Assembly (NCBI RefSeq): GCF_030151085.1
Contig: NZ_JASLER010000093.1
Location: 62,001 to 126,000 of the forward strand
Direction of reading: 5' to 3'
Source: Bacteroides sp.
GTDB taxonomy: Bacteria > Bacteroidota > Bacteroidia > Bacteroidales > Bacteroidaceae
DNA length: 64,000 bases
The notes under the pieces are model-generated. The model was not told where the DNA came from, made no database searches, and worked only from the letters and a program-made list of their open reading frames with translations. Position numbers and translations under genes: made by a program. Positions 9,194-17,813 of the stretch are shown here, piece after piece (the first letter of the stretch is position 1; the number at the start of each line of letters is the position of its first letter).

Positions 9194-10732
9194 TTATTCT
9201 ACTCCGTGCATCATCTTCTGCAATTTCTTTGAAAGCAGGAAGAGGATAAGTGCTGCTGTAGCCGACATGACAACGAATACCATAAAGAAGTCGTACATCG
9301 TTTCAATGTGATATCCTAACAACGTTTTTACCTTTCCCGGTTCGGGATAAAGACCGCTCAATGTACCTGCAAATTTATTTGCTGTGGCATTAGAAAGATA
9401 CCAGATACCCATCATTAAGGAAGCGAAACGGATGGGTGTCAGCTTGTTTACCATAGACAATCCGATAGGAGAGAGGCATATTTCGCCCATGGTGTGGATA
9501 AAGTACAATCCTGTCAGCCAAATAAGGCTTACTTTGATGCCTGGCTGTACATCTTTTACTCCGAAACAGATGACCAGATAACCCAGGGAAAGCAACAACA
9601 GACCGATAGCTTGCTTAGTGGGAGAAGATGGTTCCATGCCCCGTCTGTTGAGCGAACCCCATACACCCGGCATGATGGCTGCCAGTATCACCACAAAGAA
9701 AGGATTGAATGACTGAATCCACGATGCGGGCATCTCCCAACCTAATATAGTACGATCAGTCTGCTCTGAAGCGAAAAGCGTCAGAGAGGCGCCGGCCTGT
9801 TCGTAGGCGGCCCAGAAGAAGATTACAAAGAAGGCTATGATATAGATTACAAAGATACGGCTACGTTCAATCTTGGTGAGTGATCCTTCGAGCAGGATGC
9901 TGACGGGAAGTACAATACAGGCGGTAAAGATGCCGACGCTGATCCAATCTCCATCGAAACTCCAATAGAAAATAGCGGCAAGTACTACGGCCAGCAAACC
10001 TAAAAGCAGGAAATTTCGTTTTCTCTTATTCTTTTCGGTTTCGGAAAGGCAAGTGTCTTGGGCTTCTAATGTCTGTCCTTTTTGGGCGTCAGGGATAATA
10101 CCTAGCTGCTCTCCATCGGGTCCGATGAGGTATTTGTTCTTCTGTGACTCAAACAATACTACTGTAAATACGGTAACGATTCCCGCAATGAGGAAGCCCC
10201 ATTTGAAGTCGTTCGGATCGCCCGTTTCGCCAAAGTAGCCGCATACTAGTGGGGCAAGGAAGGAACCTACGTTCACACCCATATAAAATATGGTATAGGC
10301 CGAATCCAGTCGTTTGTCTCCAGGTTTATAGAGTTGACCTACCAATGAAGTGACGGTTGGCTTGAAGCATCCGTTTCCTAAAATAAGGAAAGTGAGTCCG
10401 ATGTACATCAACCAGTGCGACAATTGAACGGCGCTGAGCATCGAAGCACTGGCAAACATCAGGAATTGACCTACTGCCATCATCATTGCTCCCCAAAATA
10501 CCGAACGGCGGATTCCCCAATATTTATCTGCGATATATCCACCGATAAGCGGTGTGAGATAAACCAGTCCGGTATAACTACCGTAAATGGAGGCTGCATG
10601 TTCTTTGTCGAAAAGAAGTGCCTGCGTAAGAAACAAGATAAAAATAGCTCGCATGCCATAGTAACTGAAGCGTTCTGCCGTACTGGTTGCAAAGATAAGG
10701 TAAAGACCTTTGGGATGTTTGGGTGAGCTCAT
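9194..10732 (-). CDS. POT/PTR2 family peptide MFS transporter
   Basis: Proton-coupled di-/tripeptide symporter of the inner membrane. 512 aa with about 12-14 hydrophobic segments. The N-terminal EXXER-like ATSTAERFSYYGMRAIF, the GGYIADKYWG loop and the later FFVIFFWAAYEQAGASLTLFA region are typical of POT transporters. The C-terminal half has GEICLSPIGLSMV, also diagnostic. It has its own promoter box at 10781-10788, suggesting it is transcribed separately from or at the head of the cluster. Confidence 0.92.
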   Translation of the reverse strand: MSSPKHPKGLYLIFATSTAERFSYYGMRAIFILFLTQALLFDKEHAASIYGSYTGLVYLTPLIGGYIADKYWGIRRSVFWGAMMMAVGQFLMFASASMLSAVQLSHWLMYIGLTFLILGNGCFKPTVTSLVGQLYKPGDKRLDSAYTIFYMGVNVGSFLAPLVCGYFGETGDPNDFKWGFLIAGIVTVFTVVLFESQKNKYLIGPDGEQLGIIPDAQKGQTLEAQDTCLSETEKNKRKRNFLLLGLLAVVLAAIFYWSFDGDWISVGIFTACIVLPVSILLEGSLTKIERSRIFVIYIIAFFVIFFWAAYEQAGASLTLFASEQTDRTILGWEMPASWIQSFNPFFVVILAAIMPGVWGSLNRRGMEPSSPTKQAIGLLLLSLGYLVICFGVKDVQPGIKVSLIWLTGLYFIHTMGEICLSPIGLSMVNKLTPIRFASLMMGIWYLSNATANKFAGTLSGLYPEPGKVKTLLGYHIETMYDFFMVFVVMSATAALILFLLSKKLQKMMHGVE

Positions 10733-10780
10733 TGAATATGTTATTATAGTTTTTTCTTCTTATATAGAATATCTAGGTTG

Positions 10781-10788
10781 CAAAAGTA
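10781..10788 (-). promoter_or_regulatory. -7 promoter box for the peptide transporter
   Basis: Minus-strand TACTTTTG matches TAnnTTTG and lies 49 bases before the transporter ATG. Confidence 0.55.
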
Positions 10789-10878
10789 GTGACTTTTTAA
10801 TTCCATTACTCTTTTTTTTGTCACTTTTGTATAGGCATTTCTGTTTAGTGGCTCTATACAGTGAGGTTTGGGTGGTGT

Positions 10879-11514
10879 TTATGGCTCCAATATATTTATG
10901 ATACTATTGGATACTTCTTCTTCATCGGCACTAATAAAACTCAGATAAGTAGCCAGTGAATCTTCTTTCCAATCTTTCGGTATCGGGATACTTGCTGTAC
11001 TGTCGCTTCGTAAGCCTGCATGAGTGTTATAGACTGCTGTACCTTTTTCTTTGTTATATACCAGTAGCATAACGATGTCTGTACTTTCGGCATTCCCTTC
11101 GCCGCTATTGTCTTTCCATCGGAATACTACCTTATTCGTTTCACGATTTACCGAAGTATTTGGCGCACCATTCAAGAAACCGATAGATACCATTACCCGT
11201 TGCAGGTCTACCACGGCTACGCCTTCTTCGTTAGTGCTGATGCACCGTTTCATCAGGTAGGAGGTGGCGGTGTTGTATGTTGTCCGTCCTTGTGCATAGT
11301 TCTTCAAACCGATACGGATAAAAGGTACTATCGGTTTGAGAAAAGCGGTAGCTGCGGCTACTTTCTGTCGTTGCTGCAGTTGCTTGGGTGTACGTGCATC
11401 GCTGATAGTGGCAGCTTGTATGCGTATGATGTCTTTTCCTTTGCGGTGGTAGCCCACTATGCTCCCTACTTTACCTGATACGCCGCCCAGTATTCCTTGT
11501 TTTAGAGTTCCCAT
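10879..11514 (-). CDS. DUF6266 family protein
   Basis: Protein of unknown function, 211 aa, matching the Bacteroidetes DUF6266 pattern: an N-terminal GxxGKVGSIVGYHRKGKDIIR block, then an RTPKQLQQRQK motif and a stretch KPIVPFIRIGLKNYA. There is no signal peptide and no obvious catalytic motif. The frame can start at a TTG at 11541, but ATG at 11514 is preferred. It stands alone on the minus strand at the edge of the accessory region; function cannot be stated. Confidence 0.75.
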   Translation of the reverse strand: MGTLKQGILGGVSGKVGSIVGYHRKGKDIIRIQAATISDARTPKQLQQRQKVAAATAFLKPIVPFIRIGLKNYAQGRTTYNTATSYLMKRCISTNEEGVAVVDLQRVMVSIGFLNGAPNTSVNRETNKVVFRWKDNSGEGNAESTDIVMLLVYNKEKGTAVYNTHAGLRSDSTASIPIPKDWKEDSLATYLSFISADEEEVSNSIINILEP

Positions 11515-11814
11515 AATAGTTTCGTTTTTATTTTCTTCCAAAGGTATTCGTAATTTATTTCTCTGCCTATTCTTTACGGTATTTACTCGCTAAATATCTG
11601 ATATATTAAGTAGATAGCAAAGAAATACCGAAGCAATATCGAATTGATGATGGAAGAGATAGAGTCTTATATAGGTGTTTTGGGATATCGGCTATGGCCT
11701 GCTGTAGCGGAAATAATTTCTCTATCTCCTCTAACTTACTATAGCAACTCTCTCCCCTCGAAAGTCGCTCATATTTGACTTATTCTGCATAATTCCAAAG
11801 AATACAAACTAGCG
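11515..11814. other. intergenic region with imperfect inverted repeat
   Basis: About 300 bases without a supported gene. It holds an inverted repeat of 12 bases with one mismatch (11653-11664 and 11720-11731) with roughly 55 bases between the arms, and the presumed promoter of the DUF6266 gene, though no exact TAnnTTTG box was found. It adjoins the transposase remnant and may be partly mobile-element debris. Confidence 0.4.
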
Positions 11815-12222
11815 TTAAATTATCAATATCTTCACGTTAAATCTAATTTTTTGTTTGTCTTTCTCTAATTTACAGTTGACATTCTCGAAACCGTTCTTTG
11901 TCATTTCATCACGGTATTCACGCAGGCTGTCTTTTACTTCTGCAAGGCGGCCGTTGCGCACCATCTTCTCGTAGAACTCGTAAGTCAGACGGTCTATTAC
12001 TTCCTCGCCACTCATTGGACGTTGGCCATGATAAGCCAAATCCTCAATGCAGCGGCACAAGAGAACATGTTGTCGTAGTTCAGGGAGTTCTTCAAGATAG
12101 CCTAAGATACAGAGGGTACAGGTACGGGGCTGACCGCAACTATTGCGGTAGCTCTCCACCAGGCGGAAGTATGGCCAGCGTTCACCTTTGCTGTTGATCT
12201 TATAGACTGTCCCGATGTGCAT
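11815..12222 (-). pseudogene. IS1634-type transposase, N-terminal remnant
   Basis: 135 aa resembling only the first part of Bacteroides IS1634-family transposases, which are several times longer. The opening MHIGTVYKIN..YFRLVESYRNS, followed by a CTLCILGYLEELPEL block and a YEKMVRNGRL segment, matches the family's N-terminal region. After about residue 110 the sequence no longer looks like the family and ends in VKILII. No DDE domain follows on either strand, so this is taken as a non-functional remnant. Confidence 0.6.
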
Positions 12223-12426
12223 GCCACAAAGGTCGGTATTTTGCGATAAACGACCATATTTCTGGGTGTACTACAGAGGGGGAAATGACAAAAACGACCG
12301 ATATTTAACATGCAGGCTATGCCTGGAAGCCCCAGAGAAGAGAAACCAAACAGAATTTAACTTATTGAAAGGAATCTTGTGGCAATGTGGGCTAAACTTC
12401 GTTATTTGAATTATTAATTAATAAGA

Positions 12427-12465
12427 TACGGTAATCAGTTTTAATGCTAGAGACTGATTACCGTA
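12427..12465 (-). terminator. perfect hairpin downstream of the monooxygenase-like gene
   Basis: A perfect 13-bp inverted repeat (TACGGTAATCAGT / ACTGATTACCGTA) with a 13-base loop lies just after the stop of the 12474-12800 gene. The following minus-strand sequence is A+T-rich but has only a short T run, so termination is likely but not certain. Confidence 0.6.
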
Positions 12466-12473
12466 ATGATTAT

Positions 12474-12800
12474 CTAATAGCTGGAGGCGAATATGCGAAC
12501 ATGTTCGCGAATGCCCCATTCCTCGACGCCCTCAGCAAGCAGATCGATAACTCGTTTATGCCCCTCATCAAGCTCCGGGTTGGAATAGTGACGTTCAAAT
12601 GAAGCATCATCTCGGTAGAACTCAAACGCCCATAAAATGTCAGGGTCTTCAAGTGAACGGGTGAGCACCCAAGTAACCGGTCCGTCCGGATCGTCAGTGA
12701 AGTGCAGGTCATTGCAAACCTTGAATAATTCGTCTCCCTTACCGGATTTAGCTTTAAAACGTAGTACGTATCCGGGCTGATTTACTTTTGAAGTTTTCAT
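12474..12800 (-). CDS. antibiotic biosynthesis monooxygenase-like (ABM) domain protein
   Basis: Small cytoplasmic protein, 108 aa, with the ferredoxin-like ABM pattern: an opening beta strand GYVLRFKAKSGKGDEL, the WVLTRSLEDPDILWAFEFYRD block and a C-terminal helix with HYSNPELDEGHKRV. Family members are quinol or heme-related monooxygenases or simply stress-linked proteins, so the reaction is unknown. It has its own promoter box at 12823-12830 and a hairpin downstream, so it is probably monocistronic. Confidence 0.7.
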   Translation of the reverse strand: MKTSKVNQPGYVLRFKAKSGKGDELFKVCNDLHFTDDPDGPVTWVLTRSLEDPDILWAFEFYRDDASFERHYSNPELDEGHKRVIDLLAEGVEEWGIREHVRIFASSY

Positions 12801-12822
12801 ATTTTTATAATTTTTGATACTG

Positions 12823-12830
12823 CAAAAGTA
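12823..12830 (-). promoter_or_regulatory. promoter of the ABM-like gene
   Basis: Minus-strand TACTTTTG matches TAnnTTTG; a TTG lies 20 bases upstream of it at the -33 position. The box is 23 bases before the ATG. Confidence 0.65.
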
Positions 12831-12877
12831 TGGGAAATACTAAGGCTTCACAAGGTCAATATAAGGTAAGTATAGGA

Positions 12878-13741
12878 CTAATCGAGGTTTTTGTTCCGAA
12901 ATGCCAGTGGAGTCATTCCTGTAACTTTGGTAAATAGTCGTGTAAAATAAGAATAGTCATCATAGCCCAGTTCACCGGCAATTTCTTTTATAGATTTATC
13001 GGAATGATAAAGAAGGCGTTGTGATTCTAAAATAATGCGCTGTTGTATATGATATGAAACAGGATGACCGGTAGTGGCTTTGACACATTCGTTTAGATAA
13101 GGAGTTGATATGTTTAATTTTCTTGCATACTCAGCCGGACTTTTAATCTCTATATAATTTTGTTCCAGAGATAATTTGAAAGTTTTAGTGATAACTGAAA
13201 AACGCGATAATTGGTCAGTTGATTTGGATAATGATAGATATTGCGATACAACTAAAGCCACTAGTGTGTTACAGCTTTCTTTAAGGATGGGATAATAGAG
13301 CTTTTCGTCTTTTCTCTCAGAAAGTTTTATGCTAAGAGAAGCAACCTCTGAAAGAATTGATATTATCTCATTTTTTAATGGGAGAACTTTTACCGGTGCG
13401 AGGTCTTGTAATAGTTTAAGAAATTCCGGGTGCATACTTTCACTGGTAATTATCCAACTACTAACCGTGGCATTTTCAAACTTTAACAAACGATGTACTT
13501 GATTCGGATCTATATAGATAACGGAAGGCGCATTAATTTTATGCTTTTGAAAGTCTATTTCAATATGCGTAGTCCCTTTCTCCTGTAAAATAAATAAATG
13601 CCCGTCGTCCCGATGAGACTGCTCTACTTCCTTTGGATCAGGTAAACCATTCAAGGTTGCTCGCATAATGATTATTCCTTCATTATACTTATCATTAAAA
13701 CTATTTTCAGGAATGGACTTTTTCTTTTTCACATTAATCAT
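12878..13741 (-). CDS. AraC family transcriptional regulator
   Basis: 287 aa. The N-terminal ~140 residues look like a cupin-type ligand or dimerisation domain (DGHLFILQEKGTTHIEI, then PSVIYIDPNQVHRL). The C-terminal ~100 residues carry two helix-turn-helix motifs, ending in IKEIAGELGYDDYSYFTRLFTKVTGMTPLAFR, split here as a standard AraC signature. It lies between the ABM-like gene and the nitroreductase fragment on the same strand and may control one or both. Confidence 0.88.
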   Translation of the reverse strand: MINVKKKKSIPENSFNDKYNEGIIIMRATLNGLPDPKEVEQSHRDDGHLFILQEKGTTHIEIDFQKHKINAPSVIYIDPNQVHRLLKFENATVSSWIITSESMHPEFLKLLQDLAPVKVLPLKNEIISILSEVASLSIKLSERKDEKLYYPILKESCNTLVALVVSQYLSLSKSTDQLSRFSVITKTFKLSLEQNYIEIKSPAEYARKLNISTPYLNECVKATTGHPVSYHIQQRIILESQRLLYHSDKSIKEIAGELGYDDYSYFTRLFTKVTGMTPLAFRNKNLD

Positions 13742-13819
13742 TTTTCTTCCGGTTGTATATTCTGAGTCTCAAACGTATTATTCCAATCCTTTATCATATC
13801 CCAAATAGGTATGAGAAAG

Positions 13820-13845
13820 GGCTGTCTGAAATTAATCAGACAGCC
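13820..13845 (-). terminator. terminator of the CocE/nitroreductase unit
   Basis: A perfect 10-bp stem (GGCTGTCTGA / TCAGACAGCC) with a 6-base loop lies just beyond the stop of the nitroreductase fragment, followed on the minus strand by a short T run. Confidence 0.7.
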
Positions 13846-13869
13846 TTTAGTGCTATGAATATAAAATCT

Positions 13870-14280
13870 TTATTCAGCAGGATAACCAACAGCATTATTT
13901 AGTAGAAGATATTGCGACTCGTTGAGTTTAAGCACTTCACTTAGGACTTTGTGATCCATCATACTGTGCGATATGGTTGCAAGACCGTTTCCGGCACAGA
14001 ACAGATTTATATTTTGTGATACGATACCAGCATCCATTGCCGCCGTAAACAGAACGTACTGAGACAGGTCAAATCCAGTCGGGTTATATACGGTATCGTA
14101 TTTTGTATAATCCGCCGCAAGTATAAGTACAACGGGGACACTGGCTACAAAATCCTGCCCTCCACCTGCTGCTCGGCGATAGTCGCCTTCAGCAAGCCAG
14201 ATGAGTTCATGTTTGTCGGGATCATACTTATAAGTTCCCTGCTTTGTAATGGCATAAACATCAATATCCATTGAGCTCAT
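13870..14280 (-). pseudogene. nitroreductase (SagB-type), N-terminally truncated
   Basis: 136 aa matching only the C-terminal two thirds of small FMN nitroreductases of about 200 aa. Recognisable parts are the strand MDIDVYAI, FVASVPVVLILAAD, the MDAGIVSQNINLFCAGNGL segment with a Cys, and the ending LLLNNAVGYPAE. The front ~70 residues, including the arginines that usually hold the FMN phosphate, are missing. The ATG used here overlaps the CocE stop as ATGA. Reading further upstream in this frame gives Ala-Ala-Met-Ser-Ser before MDIDVY, like the SAMN..DIDVY stretch of intact relatives, so a deletion joining the two genes is likely. Probably non-functional. Confidence 0.65.
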
Positions 14281-15821
14281 TGCAGCTTTTCTACGCGATC
14301 AAAACTGTACGCAGGTACTTCGTCGCTAGAGAGGATTGGATCTAAATGTCTGGCGGATGCACGCAAACGCCCGCTTGGGCCTTTATAACGCAACGCAGAG
14401 GCTCCGTCTTGGGTGAAATCCTGCAAAGCAGCATTCCGATTAGGCACTACAAATTCACTCAAAACATTGCCTAATTTGTCTATTTTCTGCACCCATACAA
14501 AGACATCCATATCGTCGGCATTTTCTACTTCCATGAACAGTTTTACTTTAGGATAACCAACAAAAGTGGTCTCTTTTTCAAAAGTAGTCTGAAACGATAC
14601 ACGGCAAGGCAAAGCCTCCGGAAAATAACGCACTGGGAACTCACCTGCGTCGGCAGTCAATTGCAATGTTCGTGTTCTACCGCTCATGTAGTAACGCTGC
14701 ATTTGTGATTCCTTCGGAGGGAAAGTTTCGGCAACGAGGTCGGTACGGTTCTTACCCATAAAGTCCAAAATCGAATAGCGTACGGCAGGTGTCTTTTCCC
14801 AACCATTTTGTTTGCCAAGCAAGTAATAGTCAAAGAAACGGCGAAGTTCCTCGGTAGATTCGGCATCGTAATAATCAGGCCATTCTTGTGTGTCGTGAAT
14901 ACGTAGCCATTTTTCGGCAGAGCCTAACGAACGCCATGCGCGGAAAGTTCCCATTGTGTGCAGTGTATTGGAGTAACTTGCGACAACATATATGGGTATA
15001 GTGATTTTGGAAACATCAGCTGATTTGTCTTCCCACAGTTCGCAATTTGCCAATGGATAAGCCTCCATTTCGGCAACCATATCTTCCCGTTTCGCGCCCG
15101 TAGCACTAACATGATTTACTTGCAAACGCTGGATGAAATTCGGATCAGGAATACCACCAATGTATGCCAAATCGCGATATGCGTCCTGCAAGCCTTCAGT
15201 TGGGCTGATGCAAGTAAGATGCGGCGGTTGCCCTGCAGCTATAAACCATTGTGAAAAAGCCAAATATGAAGTTCCCGACAATGCCGTTTTCTGGTTTGAC
15301 CAGTCTTGCGCGGCCAACCATTCTATAAGGTCGTAGCAATCCTCCGCTTCCTGAGAACCAATCATTGTAATGTCGCCTTCGCTGTGTGCAATTCCGCGTG
15401 CGTCAGGGTTACATACCGCATAACCGTGCTGAACCCAATAAGCCGGATCGGGAGCTTCGAACTTTGTTAAGCCTGAACTCCACGCATTTCCCATTCCAAG
15501 CATATTGAACAAATTAACATAACGAGGAGCTGTACCCGCACTTTTCCCGTAAGGACTCCACGCAATCAGCGTAGGCACTTTTTCGGTAGTAACAGGCAGG
15601 AAAATATCAGTGTAGATTGTAACACCGTCCCGCATTCTTACAGGTACATCTTTCAAATAACGAATATCACAATCAAGAGGCTTAAAGCCGGGAGCTATTT
15701 GCTCACCTTTTTTCAGAATGGTCTCTTTGGTTTCAAAAGGACTTAGCACTCCATGTTCAATGCCATTATCAATGTACTCAAATGCTGGCTTGAAGATCAT
15801 TTTTTCAGTGATTCTATTCAT
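14277..15821 (-). CDS. CocE/NonD family hydrolase (S15-like), probably C-terminally truncated
   Basis: Serine hydrolase of the X-Pro dipeptidyl peptidase S15/CocE group, 514 aa, no signal peptide. MRDGVTIYTDIFLP and WSPYGKSAG are typical of the alpha/beta domain, the nucleophile Ser lies in LSGTSYLAFSQ (about residue 190), and the acid/His region includes IHDTQEWPDYY. The C-terminal jelly-roll starts near residue 370 but ends abruptly at RVEKLQ, the point where relatives normally continue through a K-L-x-P-G segment for some 60-80 more residues. The ATGA junction with the headless nitroreductase suggests a deletion. Activity is therefore uncertain. Confidence 0.8.
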   Translation of the reverse strand: MNRITEKMIFKPAFEYIDNGIEHGVLSPFETKETILKKGEQIAPGFKPLDCDIRYLKDVPVRMRDGVTIYTDIFLPVTTEKVPTLIAWSPYGKSAGTAPRYVNLFNMLGMGNAWSSGLTKFEAPDPAYWVQHGYAVCNPDARGIAHSEGDITMIGSQEAEDCYDLIEWLAAQDWSNQKTALSGTSYLAFSQWFIAAGQPPHLTCISPTEGLQDAYRDLAYIGGIPDPNFIQRLQVNHVSATGAKREDMVAEMEAYPLANCELWEDKSADVSKITIPIYVVASYSNTLHTMGTFRAWRSLGSAEKWLRIHDTQEWPDYYDAESTEELRRFFDYYLLGKQNGWEKTPAVRYSILDFMGKNRTDLVAETFPPKESQMQRYYMSGRTRTLQLTADAGEFPVRYFPEALPCRVSFQTTFEKETTFVGYPKVKLFMEVENADDMDVFVWVQKIDKLGNVLSEFVVPNRNAALQDFTQDGASALRYKGPSGRLRASARHLDPILSSDEVPAYSFDRVEKLQ

Positions 15822-15860
15822 CTTATTTATATTTTTAGTTGTTTTCTATCAAATCATAGG

Positions 15861-15868
15861 CAAAGGTA
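15861..15868 (-). promoter_or_regulatory. -7 promoter box for the CocE unit
   Basis: Minus-strand TACCTTTG, an exact TAnnTTTG match, 40 bases upstream of the ATG. No good -33 TTTG is seen, as expected if an activator such as the neighbouring AraC protein is needed (inference). Confidence 0.5.
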
Positions 15869-15925
15869 CGAGAATACCACCTTAGATTGATAAAGTATTC
15901 AAACCAAAAAGTATAAAATTCAAAT

Positions 15926-16798
15926 CTAACGGACGCGATAGTGTTTTGGGGTATTGCCAGTCACTTTTTTGAAGAAATTGCTGAAATAATTCGGGTATTC
16001 AAATCCAAGGGCAAAAGCGATATCGGCAACACTCCAGTCGGTATATTGTAGCAATGATTTCGCTTCGGCGGTAATTCGCTCGGCAATTATAGTGGTAGTG
16101 GATTTACCTGTGGTTTCCTTGACAGCACGGTTTAGATAGTTTACATGAATGCACAGATTGGCTGCATAATCTTGAGCGGTTTTGAGTTGCAGAGGTGTGT
16201 TTGGGCTTTCTATCGGAAACTGACGCTCAAGTACTTCCATGAATTGAGTAGTTATTCTTAGTAAGGCATTGTTGAAATGCGTGAAGTATTCGGCAGGTCG
16301 CATTTGCAATGCTTCGTGAATGATAAGTTGGATATAATTACGCATCAGGTCGTCTTTATATGAATAATCCGTAGTCTCGTTTGCAATCATAGTCTCAAAA
16401 ATTTCGGTAAGCTTAGATTGTTGTTCCAGATTGAGTTTAAAAGCAGGCGTTCCGCCTATTTTAAACAGAGGCGAATGTTGTAGACTTTCCAGACGCGCAA
16501 GCGGCTTAATGAAATCATCGGTAAAAACACAGGAATAGCCCGTTTGATTTTCGGACAGAATTTCGGTCGCATATGGTACTTTGGGGTTGGCAAGAAGAAG
16601 GTACACTCCATCGAGATGAATAGTATGGTCGTCGTAATGTACCTTGCTATCTCCTATACTGAGTATGATCAAGTAATAATGCCGACGACCGAATGCAGTA
16701 GGTTTGCTTTTCGGAACACTATTTCGGCTTACTTTAAAACCTCTGAGTTTTAGTGTCGCTATTAATGCCGAATCAAGATATTCAACAGGAGTCTCCAT
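15926..16798 (-). CDS. AraC family transcriptional regulator
   Basis: 290 aa. The N-terminal domain has a cupin-like LLLANPKVPYATEI segment. The C-terminal HTH pair includes AQDYAANLCIHVNYLNRAVKET and WSVADIAFALGFEYPNYFSNFFKK, typical of Bacteroidetes AraC regulators. It is upstream of and codirectional with the CocE unit, hence a candidate local regulator. The TACTTTTG box at 16806-16813 is only a few bases from the ATG, implying a very short leader. Confidence 0.88.
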   Translation of the reverse strand: METPVEYLDSALIATLKLRGFKVSRNSVPKSKPTAFGRRHYYLIILSIGDSKVHYDDHTIHLDGVYLLLANPKVPYATEILSENQTGYSCVFTDDFIKPLARLESLQHSPLFKIGGTPAFKLNLEQQSKLTEIFETMIANETTDYSYKDDLMRNYIQLIIHEALQMRPAEYFTHFNNALLRITTQFMEVLERQFPIESPNTPLQLKTAQDYAANLCIHVNYLNRAVKETTGKSTTTIIAERITAEAKSLLQYTDWSVADIAFALGFEYPNYFSNFFKKVTGNTPKHYRVR

Positions 16799-16805
16799 AT
16801 AGATA

Positions 16806-16813
16806 CAAAAGTA
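16806..16813 (-). promoter_or_regulatory. -7 promoter box close to the AraC start
   Basis: Minus-strand TACTTTTG matches TAnnTTTG and ends 7 bases before the ATG at 16798, so transcripts would be nearly leaderless if this box is used. Confidence 0.4.
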
Positions 16814-16839
16814 TAAAAAACAAATTAATTCACTGACAT

Positions 16840-16875
16840 AATAAAAATAAAAATCTCAGCCAAACAGATGAGATT
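16840..16875 (-). terminator. intrinsic terminator after the truncated M23 gene
   Basis: A 7-bp stem (AATCTCA / TGAGATT, 10-base loop) just downstream of the M23 stop, followed on the minus strand by a T-rich tract. Confidence 0.6.
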
Positions 16876-16887
16876 ATATTTCTTTAC

Positions 16888-17349
16888 TTATTCTAGTATA
16901 TAATAGCACCACCCACTCGGATTAAGGAAGCGGTTACCTTTCCTTATTTCATAATGCAAGTGACTGCCAGTTGAGATTCCGGTGCTACCCACACAGCCGA
17001 TTTGTTCAGTTATACTTACCGAATCACCTGCATTTACCATCGTTTTGCTTAGATGTGCATAGAATGAACAAAAACCGCCGTAGTGCTGAATCTCTATAAA
17101 ATAACCATACCCTGAATCATAACCTTTACGGATCACTATTCCGTTCCCTGTGGTATAAACAGGGGTTCCCTTAACTTTTGGAATATCTATGCCTGTATGG
17201 AATTGTCGCATCCTGCGAATAGGATGCCTGCGCATTCCGAAACCCGATGAAATATATTGCATCTTTTTAATCGGAGAAATTACGGGATAGTCGCATAATT
17301 CTTCAATGGATAGCTGTAATGAATCCGCTATCCGTTGAAACTCCGTCAC
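16888..17349 (-). pseudogene. M23 metallopeptidase, N-terminally truncated
   Basis: 153 aa from a GTG start. The LytM domain is complete: GFGMRRHPI, FHTGIDIPK (zinc ligands His and Asp), AHLSKTMVNAGDSV and the HxH motif in SHLHYEIRK. What is missing is the long N-terminal part with membrane segment and coiled coil found in Bacteroides relatives. The frame stays open upstream without an ATG and runs into repeats at 17392-17423. The loss of any signal or anchor suggests a broken gene, though the catalytic domain could still be made from GTG. Confidence 0.6.
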
Positions 17350-17391
17350 AGAATAAATCTGTTCCGTAAACCTTGGAAAATCCAGCGCGCG

Positions 17392-17423
17392 TTGACCCCG
17401 TGTGCCAAAGCGAAATTGACCCC
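17392..17423 (-). mobile_element. possible IS21-type terminus remnant
   Basis: Two copies of TTGACCCC (17392-17399 and 17416-17423) are spaced 24 bases apart at the point where the M23 homology stops. Multiple short repeats of the GGGTCAA kind are typical of IS21-family ends in Bacteroides. No istA or istB gene is in the window, so this would be one end or a scar. Confidence 0.35.
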
Positions 17424-17641
17424 TGAAATTATTCCTAAATAATATATGGGGATCCTTTTGAATTTGAAATAAAATGCTTAACTTTATATTCGGTTATTTG
17501 AAGTTATGCAAAACATGGAGTATCGCTGAATTAGATAGGTCTCCAAATCGTTACTTTCTTATTTGCTAACTCTTGATTCTGCTCGTAACCAATCTTTTAA
17601 GTCAAATCAGCGTTTTTTTTCTAAAAATAGAAAGGGACCCG

Positions 17642-17668
17642 AGGTGATTCCTCACATCACCTTTTTTG
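17642..17668 (+). terminator. orphan intrinsic terminator
   Basis: A 7-bp perfect stem with a 7-base loop followed by TTTTTT. No plus-strand gene lies just upstream. Confidence 0.55.
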
Positions 17669-17781
17669 TCCGTATGTTATGCTTTTGTTTCATAAATATT
17701 ACATTAATGCTACATAATTTATTGTCTGATAATTAAATGAATAAATAATAAATATTCATTTTTCCTCTGCCTCCACTGTTC

Positions 17782-17789
17782 TACTTTTG
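17782..17789 (+). promoter_or_regulatory. -7 promoter box for the DUF5690-porin pair
   Basis: TACTTTTG matches TAnnTTTG, 24 bases before the ATG at 17814. The upstream in-frame start at 17787 lies inside this box and is therefore rejected. Confidence 0.6.
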
Positions 17790-17813
17790 TTCCCGAAATC
17801 AAATGAGAACAAA

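Larger units (their letters stand above)
17424..17813. other. intergenic region with terminator-like hairpin and promoter
   Basis: About 390 bases without a supported gene. It contains a plus-strand hairpin (AGGTGAT 17642-17648, ATCACCT 17656-17662) followed by a run of T, and the promoter of the DUF5690 gene. The hairpin has no recognised gene ahead of it on the plus strand; it could end an unrecognised small RNA or be left from a lost gene. Confidence 0.5.

Noticed and set aside
12102..12311. Minus-strand frame beginning MLNIG, similar to a motif found in some transposases
   Set aside because: The rest shows no family pattern and it overlaps the better-supported transposase remnant; likely chance.
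17787..17813. Longer start of the DUF5690 gene
   Set aside because: The ATG lies in the -7 promoter box and would not be transcribed.
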